A stretch of DNA of 63,207 nucleotides from Enterocloster asparagiformis (GTDB taxonomy: Bacteria; Bacillota; Clostridia; Lachnospirales; Lachnospiraceae). Position numbers and translations under genes: made by a program. The notes under the pieces are model-generated. The model was not told the origin of the DNA. It searched no databases and was given only the letters and a program-made list of their open reading frames with translations. The stretch is taken from contig JAGZSY010000041.1 of assembly GCA_018380885.1 (NCBI GenBank), forward strand, positions 1-63,207, read 5' to 3'. Position 1 is the first letter of the stretch, and every line of letters begins with the position of its first letter. Positions 25,722 through 34,123 of this stretch are shown piece by piece.

Positions 25722-25882
25722 GACTCGTCTCCTTTATCTGTTTTACATATATTTTCCGCCTTATATCCCAGACGCCGGACCGTTTCGGCTAAGAATCCGG
25801 GGCTGCCCCCAAACCGCCGCCGCAGACGGGTATAGAACCCATCCGGGCCGGACACAGGCCCGGCCGCCAATATCTGAAGCAT
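25718..25882 (-). CDS. Possible small ORF leading the RND operon
   Basis: A 54-codon ORF starting at ATG 25882, eight bases after GGGGAGG, and ending in ATGA overlap with the adaptor gene. It has no recognised domain; it is basic and helical (GFYTRLRRRFGG). The strong ribosome site and stop-start overlap favour a real translated leader or coupling peptide, but there is no homology support. A GTG further upstream (25933) is the alternative start. Confidence 0.4.
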   Translation of the reverse strand: MLQILAAGPVSGPDGFYTRLRRRFGGSPGFLAETVRRLGYKAENICKTDKGDES

Positions 25883-25934
25883 ATCTCCATCCTCCCCGCT
25901 TAAAAAAATGACGTTTGACCTTCCGACGTTCACT

Positions 25935-25973
25935 ATCCTAACAGCCGAACCTGAAAGAACGCTTAAAGAACGC
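25935..25973 (-). promoter_or_regulatory. Candidate response-regulator site and efflux promoter
   Basis: Two direct copies of AAAGAACGC (25954-25962 and 25965-25973), spaced one helical turn apart, lie between the divergent efflux operon and the two-component genes. On the minus strand a -10-like TAGGAT (25940-25935) sits so that the -35 position falls in the repeats, the layout of an OmpR-type activated promoter. On the plus strand a -10-like TATACT at 26027-26032 precedes the response regulator gene. Confidence 0.5.
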
Positions 25974-26063
25974 GGGGAAAATTATGATTTTTTTATGAAC
26001 AAATATTCCTTTGGGTTTTATTTTGCTATACTGTAGTCAGACGAAACCTCAGGAGGAGACGAG

Positions 26064-26738
26064 ATGCGCATTCTGATAATCGAAGATGAGAAACACCTGG
26101 CCGAAACGCTGGCCGATATCTTAAATAATTCCGGCTACAACACGGATATTGCCAACAACGGCATCGACGGCCTAGAGATGGCCAGAAGCGGAATCTATGA
26201 CGGGATTGTGCTGGATGTGATGCTGCCCGGAATGGACGGATATGAAATATTGCAGAATCTGAGAAACGCCCGGCTTCTGACGCCGGTGCTGATGCTCACC
26301 GCCAGGTCCGAGCTGGCCGACCGGGTTCACGGGCTGGATTCGGGGGCGGACTACTACCTGACAAAGCCTTTCGAGAACGAGGAGCTTTTGGCCTGCCTGC
26401 GGACCGTGCTCAGAAAGCAGGTCAGCGCTCTGCCCGACGCCTTCTTTTACGGCGATCTGGTGCTCACGCCCTCCACCGGTACGCTCTGCTGCGGGGACCG
26501 CCAGGTTACCCTCAGCGCCCGGGAGACGGAGCTGCTGCGCCTGCTCATCCAAAACAGCAACCAGTTTCTTCCAAAAGAGAACATTTTCCTGAAGGTCTGG
26601 GGTTATGACTGCAACACAAACCCCAACAGCGTGGAGGCGTACATGTCGTTTCTGCGTCGCAAGCTGACGCTGCTGGGCTCTGCCGTGCGCATCTGCGCTG
26701 CGCGGAGCATCGGCTATAAATTGGAGGAAGGAACATGA
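26064..26738 (+). CDS. OmpR-type response regulator
   Basis: A 224-residue regulator with a receiver domain (phospho-Asp in GIVLDVMLPGMDGYE near residue 52, acidic pair EDE, conserved Thr in MLTARSE and Lys in TKPF) and a C-terminal winged-helix domain (residues 125-224). It would bind paired direct repeats; a candidate pair lies just upstream in the shared promoter region with the efflux operon. The ATG follows AGGAGGAG. The stop overlaps the histidine kinase start, so the pair is coupled. Confidence 0.92.
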   Translation: MRILIIEDEKHLAETLADILNNSGYNTDIANNGIDGLEMARSGIYDGIVLDVMLPGMDGYEILQNLRNARLLTPVLMLTARSELADRVHGLDSGADYYLTKPFENEELLACLRTVLRKQVSALPDAFFYGDLVLTPSTGTLCCGDRQVTLSARETELLRLLIQNSNQFLPKENIFLKVWGYDCNTNPNSVEAYMSFLRRKLTLLGSAVRICAARSIGYKLEEGT

Positions 26739-27964
26739 TCCGAAAGCTGAAATGGAAGTTTACCGCCATCCTCATGGCCATCACCGCCATCCTCATGGCC
26801 GTGATCCTGGTCACCCTGTACTATTCCATCCAGGCCAGGTTTTACCAGTGGAGCATGGGCGCGATTCACGAGGCCATGATCGCGGACTATGACCGGCAAA
26901 TGCCCCCGGACGCCCCTCCCTTCCGGGATATGATGCCCCTGCTGGTGGTTCAGAAAAGGACGGACGGGACGATCGAGATTTTAAAGAACCAGCTGCTGAA
27001 CGTGACGGATTCCCAGGCGGCAGCGCTGGTGGATTTAACCGGCGACAGGGCGGGCAGGACCGGCACGCTGCCGGAAAAGCACCTGCGCTACGCCTATGAG
27101 ATTGGGCCAGAGGGAACCAGGCGGTATGTATTCGTGGACATCTACCAAGAGCAGAATTCCCTGAGCTGGCAGATCATCTACTCCGCAATCATCGGCCTCT
27201 GCGCCATGGCCGCCTTCTTCGTGGCCGCCATGTTCCTCTCCCGCTGGGCGGTGCGGCCGGTGGAGGAGGCCTGGGACCGGCAGCGCCAGTTCGTGGCCGA
27301 CGCCTCCCACGAGCTGAAAACGCCCCTGGCCGTCATAAGCGCCAACATCGGCCTGCTGTCAAGCTCCCCCCAAATGCGGGACGAGAAAACCAGCCAAAGG
27401 CTGGGGCACATCCAGGCGGAGTCCACCCGCATGAAGCAGCTGGTGGAGGGGCTTTTGTGCCTGGCTAAAAGCGACGCCGGGACAGCGGTCCCTGTCCGCA
27501 ACCCGGTAGACTTCAGCTATCTCGTAAGCAGCCGCGCCGCCATGTTCGAGCCCCTGGCCTTCGACGCGGGCAAGTGTTTGACAAGCCGGCTGGACGAGGG
27601 CATCTTTGTAAATGGAAACGAAACCGAGCTTTGCCGGCTGGTGGACATCCTGCTGGACAACGCCTGCAAATACGGCGACCCCGGCGGCCCGATTCAGGTG
27701 TCCCTGACCCGCGGCTCAAGGGAGGCGTCTCTGTGCGTATCCAACCAGGGGCCGCCCCTCTCCCGCGAGGAGCTGGACCACATATTCTTAAGGTTCTACC
27801 GCGCCGACGCCGCCCGCACCAGCAACGAATCCGGCGGCTACGGCCTGGGCCTGCCCATCGCCAAAGCCATCGCCTGTGGCCACGGCGGCAAAATAGAAGC
27901 CTCCACCGACGGCCACCACACGAACCGCTTCACAGTGCGTTTACCACTGGGCAAAAGCCTCTAA
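26735..27964 (+). CDS. Sensor histidine kinase
   Basis: A 409-residue membrane histidine kinase. Transmembrane segments lie near residues 10-30 and 150-170 and flank an extracytoplasmic sensor of about 115 residues. The HisKA H-box is FVADASHELKTPLAVISANI, and the ATPase domain shows an N-box (LLDNACKYGD) and glycine box (ESGGYGLGLPIAKAI). With the response regulator it forms a two-component system, probably controlling the divergent RND operon and sensing envelope-active compounds; the signal itself is unknown. Confidence 0.92.
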   Translation: MIRKLKWKFTAILMAITAILMAVILVTLYYSIQARFYQWSMGAIHEAMIADYDRQMPPDAPPFRDMMPLLVVQKRTDGTIEILKNQLLNVTDSQAAALVDLTGDRAGRTGTLPEKHLRYAYEIGPEGTRRYVFVDIYQEQNSLSWQIIYSAIIGLCAMAAFFVAAMFLSRWAVRPVEEAWDRQRQFVADASHELKTPLAVISANIGLLSSSPQMRDEKTSQRLGHIQAESTRMKQLVEGLLCLAKSDAGTAVPVRNPVDFSYLVSSRAAMFEPLAFDAGKCLTSRLDEGIFVNGNETELCRLVDILLDNACKYGDPGGPIQVSLTRGSREASLCVSNQGPPLSREELDHIFLRFYRADAARTSNESGGYGLGLPIAKAIACGHGGKIEASTDGHHTNRFTVRLPLGKSL

Positions 27965-27999
27965 TCCGCTCCTATACCACCCTCCACCCGCCCCCGCCA

Positions 28000-28440
28000 T
28001 TCCCCACCGTCCAAAAATCCCCCGCCATTCCCCCACCGTCGGCAATCCCCAGCGAGTGAGAGACAGGGGCTGCGAAAGGCCGTTTTTTTGGGGGCATAGT
28101 GGAGGATCACAAAGAATCCCCCGTTCCCCCGTCCCCGCCAATCCCCACCGTCCAAGAATCCCCCGCTTTTCCCCCACCGTCGGCAATCCCCAGCTGGTGA
28201 GAGACAGGGGCTGCGAAAGGCCCGGGGGGCATGGTGGAGGATCAGAAGGAATCCTTAGGCTCCGGCAGTGCAAAATGGGAGGACGAAAGCTTGCCTCAAA
28301 GCAAGCTTTCGAGAGGATCTCAGCAGAGAATTTCATCAGAAATTCTCTGCGATTGTCCTCGGTGCCTCCCATTTTGCGCTGTCGGAGCCTTAGGATTCCC
28401 TGATCCGGAACCCAGCCCCCCGGGCCTTTCGCAGCCCCTG
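28000..28440. repeat. Foldback element with duplicated arm
   Basis: The 584-base gap between the kinase and glycosyltransferase genes holds a large foldback. A perfect 26-base arm starting CAGGGGCTGCGAAAGG (28205-28230) has its complement at 28415-28440. A second matching pair (TCCTTAGGCTCCGGCAG region and its complement) lies inside, and two perfect hairpins fill the centre (CGAAAGCTTGC... and CAGAGAATTTC...). Part of the outer arm, with its left flank, is repeated in tandem at about 28000-28138. It looks like a MITE-like or hairpin-rich interspersed element; no ORF is inside. Confidence 0.8.
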
Positions 28441-28472
28441 GCCCTCACGAACAACTCCCCCACCCCAAATTC

Positions 28473-28500
28473 ACAAAACTTGTTCAATTTTCATATAGTA
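28473..28500 (+). promoter_or_regulatory. SigK/SigE-type promoter of glycosyltransferase
   Basis: AC and CATATAGTA are separated by 17 bases, close to the mother-cell sporulation pattern AC-N16/17-CATAnnnTA. Thirty-eight of about 41 bases around it are shared with the promoter region of the collagen-like gene (44083-44110). Confidence 0.6.
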
Positions 28501-28548
28501 ATATTGAGCCTGCAAACGGCTCGAGATTAAACAATACGGGAGGACGCC

Positions 28549-29640
28549 GTGATTACCATCAGTTTATGTATGATCGTCAAAAATGAGGAGGCGGTTCTGG
28601 GGCGGGTCCTGGAGCAGATGAGGGGAATTGCAGACGAAATCATCGTTGTGGATACCGGCTCCGCAGACCGGACCAGGGAAATTGCCGCACAGTTCACCGA
28701 CCATGTGTTTGATTACCAGTGGCGCCAGGACTTTGCCGCTGCCAGAAACTTCGCCTGTTCAAAGGCGTCCATGGATTACTGGATGTGGCTGGATGCGGAC
28801 GACGTGATCCGGCCGGATCAGCAAAAGCTTCTGCTCAGGCTGAAGGAATCGCTGAATCCAGCCACGGACATTGTGATGATGAAATATCTGACCGGATTTG
28901 ACCAAAATGACCACGTAACATTTTCCTATTACCGCGAACGGCTGATCAAAAACCGCCAGGGCTTTTTGTGGGAGGGAAGGGTCCACGAGGCGATCACGCC
29001 CCGCGGCAATATTCTTTATTCCCCTGTGGAAATCGAGCACCGCAAGGTGGCTGAGGGGGACAGCGACCGGAATCTCAAAATTTATGAGACCATGATCGCG
29101 GAGGGCGAAACACTCTGCCCGCGCCATCAGTTCTACTACGGGCGCGAGCTCTATTACCACCAGAGATATGAGGAGGCCGCCGAAATATTCGAGCACTTTC
29201 TCAAAGAACCTGACGGCTGGATCGAGAACCGGATCGACGCCTGTTTGCAGCTGTCCCGCTGCCGGGAACAGATGGGGCAAACGCAGGAGGCGTTTCTGGC
29301 TCTGACACGCAGCTTCCTCTGCGACCTGCCGCGGGCGGAAATTCTCTGCGAGATCGGCCGCCTGCTGATCGCGGAGAAATCCTACCAAATGGCCGCCTAC
29401 TGGTTTCAGCAGGCCCTGGACGTCAAGCCGTCTGATACCTCCGGCGCGTTTGTGCTGAGGGACTGCTACGACTATATTCCCTATATGCAGCTGTGCGTGT
29501 GCCTCGACCACTTGGGCGACCACCAAAAGGCCTACGAATACCACCTTTTGGCAAAAAAGCTCAAACCGGAAGCAGCGGCGGTCCAACAGAACCAGCTGTA
29601 TTTTGACAGGATTTTGGAAAAACAGGAGGACGGACAGTAG
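28549..29640 (+). CDS. GT2 glycosyltransferase with TPR domain
   Basis: A 363-residue protein: an N-terminal GT-A domain of family 2 (SLCMIVKNEE, VVDTGSADRT, the DxD-type WLDADD near residue 80, WEGRVHEAI), then a helical C-terminal half of TPR-like repeats from about residue 190 (FYYGRELYYHQRYEEAAEIF). GT2-TPR enzymes of this type glycosylate proteins or peptides. It starts at GTG after GGGAGG. The sporulation-type promoter shared with the collagen-like gene suggests it glycosylates a collagen-like spore-surface protein, as proposed for SgtA and BclA in C. difficile. Confidence 0.85.
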   Translation: MITISLCMIVKNEEAVLGRVLEQMRGIADEIIVVDTGSADRTREIAAQFTDHVFDYQWRQDFAAARNFACSKASMDYWMWLDADDVIRPDQQKLLLRLKESLNPATDIVMMKYLTGFDQNDHVTFSYYRERLIKNRQGFLWEGRVHEAITPRGNILYSPVEIEHRKVAEGDSDRNLKIYETMIAEGETLCPRHQFYYGRELYYHQRYEEAAEIFEHFLKEPDGWIENRIDACLQLSRCREQMGQTQEAFLALTRSFLCDLPRAEILCEIGRLLIAEKSYQMAAYWFQQALDVKPSDTSGAFVLRDCYDYIPYMQLCVCLDHLGDHQKAYEYHLLAKKLKPEAAAVQQNQLYFDRILEKQEDGQ

Positions 29641-30208
29641 GCCCGGGAATCAGCGCCGGGCCCGTCCCCTTTGCAGGTTAATATGGGAGAAGGCCCTCTG
29701 CCGCGCAGTATTCTTGTGCGGCAGGGGGCCCTCTCCCTCTTGCGCCGGATTTTTCTGCAAAAAAATCAACGTCCGCGCAGCCATCCGGATTTGCAGGACA
29801 TTGATTTTCAGATTATTAATTCTTTCACAGATTTTAGAAACATTTTAGCTCCCGTACAAACTTTCTCCACATATTTCCCCTACACTGATTCTTGTAAGCA
29901 AGAGCAGTCAACACTTTTTATCATTCATCTCATACCTCTAAAGCCGGCGGGATTGGCAGGAAGCCTTCCTCGTCGGCTCAACCTATTTTCGGGCCCGATC
30001 CGCCCTCATTTCCTTTTATTCACATCCTCCTCACATTCCGTTCATAAAATAGTTACAGATTCATCAAACTTTCCTAACATTTAGCCGATATACTTATTTT
30101 TGTAAAGAGCTAATGCTAACAAGACTTTTTTTCATAATACTCTGGCCGACCGGATGAATCCGGCCGGCCTCCTCCCTTTTCTGGGGTAATTCACCTTTTT
30201 TCCGTATC
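29641..30208. other. Intergenic region with hairpins
   Basis: No convincing ORF. A hairpin right after the glycosyltransferase stop (GGCCCGG...CCGGGCC, about 29642-29662) and a longer one (GGAGAAGGCCCTCTGCCGC and partner, about 29686-29736) may end that transcript. A 13-base stem sits near 29763-29808. Two loosely similar AT-rich stretches (29856-29900 and 30066-30112) may be old promoter remnants. A stem near 30143-30168 (GGCCGaCCGGAT/ATCCGGcCGGCC) may serve the minus-strand LarA-like gene. Confidence 0.4.
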
Positions 30209-31699
30209 TCAGCAGCAGCCATGGCCGGCCATCTCAAAATGTCCGTTGGTGCCATCGTACGGCTCGTTTTTCATGCACAGATGCACTGCGGAGCGCTTGA
30301 AGGTCTGCGGCAGCGCCAGGATATTGGGGTTGGGCCCCACATATTTCTTCATGGCGTCCTGCAGCGCCTCCTCAAAGGTCGCCCTGGTCTTTAACCCCAT
30401 CCCCCTGGCATACCCCGGCTCCATCGCGCCCACGATGTAGACCGCCGCCGTGTTCATTTCCGCAATGTGGCCGCAGCTCATCATGGAAAATCCGTGGAAG
30501 GGATGGAAGGCGTTGCAGTAACGGTACTGCCGGATATACTCCTGGTTGGTGGCGAAATACTCCCCGTACCGGTTGAAGTCCGGCAGGGTGTTCATGTAGT
30601 CGTGCTGGAACATCTCGTAATATTCCGGCAGATAGGGCCAGAGCTCCTTGTGGAAGTATCCGTTGCAGATCGAGGAGCAGATGATTACGCAGCGGTCGCT
30701 CATGACCCGTTTCAGCCGGATTACCTGAGCCGACAGCGCCTGCATCATCATGATCGGGTTGGTGCCCATGCCGTTTCCGTAGTGGAACGCCTGGGGCATC
30801 CCAAACACCAGCACATCGTATTTCTTCTCGGCCCAGTGCACGTAAGTCCTCTTGTCCGCGGTTTTCCAGGAAACCGGCTGCATCTGAGCCGCATACCCGG
30901 AATTGATCTCAATCTGCCTGGAATAAGTGTCCAGCACCGCGTCGCAGCAGAAAAATTTCCTGCCCATGCATTCCTCCATGTGCATTCCGATCTCGTCAAA
31001 TTTCGTCCGCATCAGGGAGTGGCCGCTCACCGGCGTGAAATCAGGGCGATGCATGACCGAGGGCACGTGGTGGGAGGCGATGGAGCGCCAGTGGGAGATG
31101 CCGGTGGCGCAGTGCTTATATCCACCGGAATAACCGCCGTAGGGATTTCCCATGGTGTGCCCGATCAGAACCGTCAAATCGCTGTCGTACACGTATTTGT
31201 TCAGCCACACCGGATCTCCCCTGCCCGTAACGCCGCAGTCCACCAGATGCTCATAATCCTCGGAGTCGTGGTTGATCACCTGCCCCGAGCCGTAAAACTC
31301 GCCAAACAGCTCATCTCCCAGAATCTGCCGCAGCTCCGGAATCGTATTCTTCCGGTGCAGTCCGTTGGAGCAGATGAGCAGAACATCCTTCTTCTCCACG
31401 CCGGAACGGTATAATTCCTGAAGAATCAGGCGGATCGCCATTTTCCGGTGGGAGGTAGGCTGACAGCCCCCCTTCACGATGTCCGGAAAGACGATGGTCA
31501 CCTTCGACCCCCTGTGGGCCAGCTCGCCCAGAGGCGGCATCCCGATGGGATTGCGAAGAGACTCCAGATACGCCTCCTCCAGCCGCTCCTGCGGGATGCA
31601 ATCCGGGTCCTTGACCGTCTCCCCGGGAATAAACAGGTCCGTACTGTCGGGCAGGCATGCGCTCATCATCCCCTGCCCGTATTCAAATTCTAAATTCAT
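30209..31699 (-). CDS. LarA-superfamily (DUF2088) racemase-like protein
   Basis: A 496-residue protein of the LarA superfamily, whose founder is a nickel-pincer lactate racemase. The N-terminal domain carries NGLHRKNTIPEL; further on are HTMGNPYGGYSGGYKHCATGIS with the candidate pincer Lys, and the His-rich SIASHH. Superfamily members racemise or epimerise different 2-hydroxy acids, so the substrate is open. The cofactor-making genes larB, larC and larE are not in the window. It is the last gene of the transporter operon, 23 bases after the TIM-like gene. Confidence 0.75.
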   Translation of the reverse strand: MNLEFEYGQGMMSACLPDSTDLFIPGETVKDPDCIPQERLEEAYLESLRNPIGMPPLGELAHRGSKVTIVFPDIVKGGCQPTSHRKMAIRLILQELYRSGVEKKDVLLICSNGLHRKNTIPELRQILGDELFGEFYGSGQVINHDSEDYEHLVDCGVTGRGDPVWLNKYVYDSDLTVLIGHTMGNPYGGYSGGYKHCATGISHWRSIASHHVPSVMHRPDFTPVSGHSLMRTKFDEIGMHMEECMGRKFFCCDAVLDTYSRQIEINSGYAAQMQPVSWKTADKRTYVHWAEKKYDVLVFGMPQAFHYGNGMGTNPIMMMQALSAQVIRLKRVMSDRCVIICSSICNGYFHKELWPYLPEYYEMFQHDYMNTLPDFNRYGEYFATNQEYIRQYRYCNAFHPFHGFSMMSCGHIAEMNTAAVYIVGAMEPGYARGMGLKTRATFEEALQDAMKKYVGPNPNILALPQTFKRSAVHLCMKNEPYDGTNGHFEMAGHGCC

Positions 31700-31722
31700 A
31701 CCCTTCTCCTCTCAGGCCCGGA

Positions 31723-32568
31723 TCACGCCGGACCGCAGTTCATGTAAAGCCGGATAATCTCCAGATACTCCCGGGGATAAAATCCTATTTCCCCCGAAAA
31801 TCTCGTGAGCGCGATCAGACCTCCGTCGATGGAGGGAATGGACGCCAGCATCCCGGCGTTGTCCCGCTTTAATCCCCCTCCGTACACCAGGTCCATCCCG
31901 CCGGTCAGCTGTTTCACATAGTCCCCCACGGTCTCTATCTGCTCACGGTCCGGCGGCTCTTTCCCCGGCCCGATGGCCCACACCGGCTCATAGGCCAGCA
32001 CAATGCCCCTTCGGTCCGCGGACTCAAGCCCAATCTCTATCTGCTCTCTCAGCACTTCGCGCCAGCGAGGCCGCTCCTGCGCGGCCTCGCCGATGCAGTA
32101 AAGCACCTTCAGCCCCGCATTTACCGCGGCCGTGACCTCCTGATTCAGGATTCGGTTCACGGCCCGTCCATCCTGTACGCCGGCCTGGGCCAGGATTCCC
32201 GCCTTTGCCCGCCGCTCCTCGCAGTGCCCGATCAGCGCGCCCGCGCAGCCTGCGGCCCTCATGGACGACGCCGTGCGCTCCGACGTAAACGCGCCGAAGC
32301 CGCCTCCCGGCGCAACGTCCTCCCGGTACACGCCCTGACAGCCGATGCGGATGGGACTTCCGTCCGCCAGCGCCCCCACTGCCGGGAGGATGTGCGCCTC
32401 AGGGAGGTACATGAAGAACTCCACGGTCCCGGGGTCATACTGCGCCAGCTCCCCCTGTGTCTGCTCCACGATGTAAGGGCCCCAGTCCCGAAACTCTGCG
32501 ATGCGGTTGACGCCGCCGTACGCCGCGGGAATGTCGAACCGCTTCAGATTCAAATAAATATGCTTCAT
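31723..32568 (-). CDS. Triose-phosphate-isomerase-like protein
   Basis: A 281-residue TIM-barrel protein. Likely catalytic residues are kept: Lys in NLK near the N-terminus, His in IGHCEER (usually IGHSERR) and Glu in AYEPVWAIG; the CIGE motif is also present. It is longer than housekeeping TpiA (about 250) and has an atypical N-terminus. It may interconvert triose phosphates from the aldolase coded by the divergent operon, or act on another phosphosugar as EryH-type TIM homologues do. It lies in the ABC/LarA operon. Confidence 0.8.
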   Translation of the reverse strand: MKHIYLNLKRFDIPAAYGGVNRIAEFRDWGPYIVEQTQGELAQYDPGTVEFFMYLPEAHILPAVGALADGSPIRIGCQGVYREDVAPGGGFGAFTSERTASSMRAAGCAGALIGHCEERRAKAGILAQAGVQDGRAVNRILNQEVTAAVNAGLKVLYCIGEAAQERPRWREVLREQIEIGLESADRRGIVLAYEPVWAIGPGKEPPDREQIETVGDYVKQLTGGMDLVYGGGLKRDNAGMLASIPSIDGGLIALTRFSGEIGFYPREYLEIIRLYMNCGPA

Positions 32569-32589
32569 TTTCCCCTCATTTCTCCGTTT

Positions 32590-33339
32590 TTACCACCATT
32601 TGATCTGATCCGTCACATATTTGCGGATCTCGACAAAGCGCGGATCAGACACGCTGCGCGGTCTCGGCAGGTCCACCAGCACCTCCTCCTTGACGGTGGC
32701 GGGCTTATTGCTCAGGATCAAAATGCGCTCCGCCATATACACGGCCTCCTCTATGTTGTGGGTGATAAACACCACCGTGGTCCCCGTCTCCCTCCAGAGC
32801 CGGATCACCTCGTCCTCCAGGTAAAACCGCATCTTGATATCCATCTGCCCGTAGGGCTCGTCCATCAGCAGCAGATCGGGATTCATGGCAAACGCCCTGG
32901 CGATCACCATCCGCTGTTCCGTGGACACAGACAGCTGGCTGGCGTAGGATTTGCGGAACTGCTCCAGCCCCATCAGGGAGATCATCCGCTCCACCCGCTC
33001 CTTTCGCTCCTTCTCCGGTATCTTCTTGATCTTCATGCCGATCTCAATATTCTGCTCCACATTGAGCCAGGGAAATGAGGACGGCTCCTGAAACACAAAG
33101 GCGATGTCGTGTTTTTTCGGATCAGCCGGCTGCCCGTCGATCAGAAGCTTTCCCTCCGTCGGCTCGATCAGGCAGGACAGCAGATTCAGAAACGTGGTTT
33201 TTCCACAGCCGGTGGGGCCCACCACGCAGACAAACTCGCCCTTTTTGATGTCAAATGAAATATTGTCCAACACAAGCAGGTCCCCGAACTTTTTCGTCAG
33301 GTTTTCCACATGTATTTTCACACTCTTGTCTTTGCTCAT
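32590..33339 (-). CDS. ABC ATPase (NitT/TauT type), degenerate signature
   Basis: A 249-residue ABC ATPase with normal Walker A (GPTGCGKTT), Walker B (LLLMDEPYG) and switch His (ITHNIEEA). Its signature motif is degenerate: LSVSTEQR in place of the usual LSGGxxQR. The neighbouring ATPase has the opposite defect pattern, so the two probably form a heterodimer with one catalytic site. It would power the two permeases coded upstream. Confidence 0.85.
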   Translation of the reverse strand: MSKDKSVKIHVENLTKKFGDLLVLDNISFDIKKGEFVCVVGPTGCGKTTFLNLLSCLIEPTEGKLLIDGQPADPKKHDIAFVFQEPSSFPWLNVEQNIEIGMKIKKIPEKERKERVERMISLMGLEQFRKSYASQLSVSTEQRMVIARAFAMNPDLLLMDEPYGQMDIKMRFYLEDEVIRLWRETGTTVVFITHNIEEAVYMAERILILSNKPATVKEEVLVDLPRPRSVSDPRFVEIRKYVTDQIKWW

Positions 33340-33361
33340 ACGCTCTCCCGCGTCCGCGCAG

Positions 33362-34123
33362 TCACACGGACAAATCCATATTGTCAGATATCCTTTCCCG
33401 CAGCTTTAAAAACTCCCCGGATACCATGTCCCGCGGCCTGGGCAGGCCGATCTCGTATATCTCCTTCACCGTGGCCGGGCATTTGCTCAGAAGCACGATG
33501 CGGTCCCCCAGATAGAGGGCCTCCTCGATATTGTTGGTCACGAACAGGATGGTCTTTTTCTCCGCCTTCCATATCCTGAGAATCTCATCCTGCATGGAAT
33601 ACCGGGTCTGGGCGTCCAGCGCGCCGAAGGGCTCGTCCAACAGCAGAATCTCCGGGTTGTTGGCGTAAGCCCGGGCGATTCCCACCCGCTGTTTCATCCC
33701 CCCGGAAATCTGATGGGGATATGATTTTTCAAACCCGGTCAGACCCACCAGATCGATAAATTTCTGGGCGGTTTTCTGCCGCTCCTGCCGGGGAACGCCG
33801 GCCATCTGAGGCCCGAATTCCACATTCTGCATCACGGTTTTCCAGGGCAGCAGCGCCTTTTTCTGGAAAACCATGCCGATTGCACGGTCCGGCCCGTGAA
33901 GAGCCCGCCCGTCCAGGCGGATGGTCCCGCCGGTGGGCTCCTCCAGCCCGGCGATCATGTTGAGAAATACCGTCTTGCCGCACAGTCCCGGCCCCAGAAT
34001 CACCAGAAACTCCCCGTCGTAAACGTCCAGGTCAATCTGTTCCACCGCCGCAAAGGGCGCTTTGGGGCCGTTAAAGGTCTTGCTGACCCGGCGCAGCTCC
34101 AATTTTACTAATTTGTTCTCCAC
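33362..34123 (-). CDS. ABC ATPase (NitT/TauT type), modified ATP site
   Basis: A 253-residue ABC ATPase with a canonical signature (ISGGMKQR) and Walker B (LLLDEPFGALD), but an altered P-loop end (GPGLCGKTV) and Asn in place of the switch His (VTNNIEEA). Its start overlaps the end of a permease gene by 16 bases. Paired with the ATPase at 32590, one composite site would be canonical and the other degenerate. Confidence 0.85.
   Translation of the reverse strand: MENKLVKLELRRVSKTFNGPKAPFAAVEQIDLDVYDGEFLVILGPGLCGKTVFLNMIAGLEEPTGGTIRLDGRALHGPDRAIGMVFQKKALLPWKTVMQNVEFGPQMAGVPRQERQKTAQKFIDLVGLTGFEKSYPHQISGGMKQRVGIARAYANNPEILLLDEPFGALDAQTRYSMQDEILRIWKAEKKTILFVTNNIEEALYLGDRIVLLSKCPATVKEIYEIGLPRPRDMVSGEFLKLRERISDNMDLSV

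Noticed and set aside
31723..32568. Housekeeping triose-phosphate isomerase
   Set aside because: It is not next to glycolytic genes, is longer than usual and has altered motifs (GHCEER); it is better treated as a cluster-specific TIM-like enzyme.
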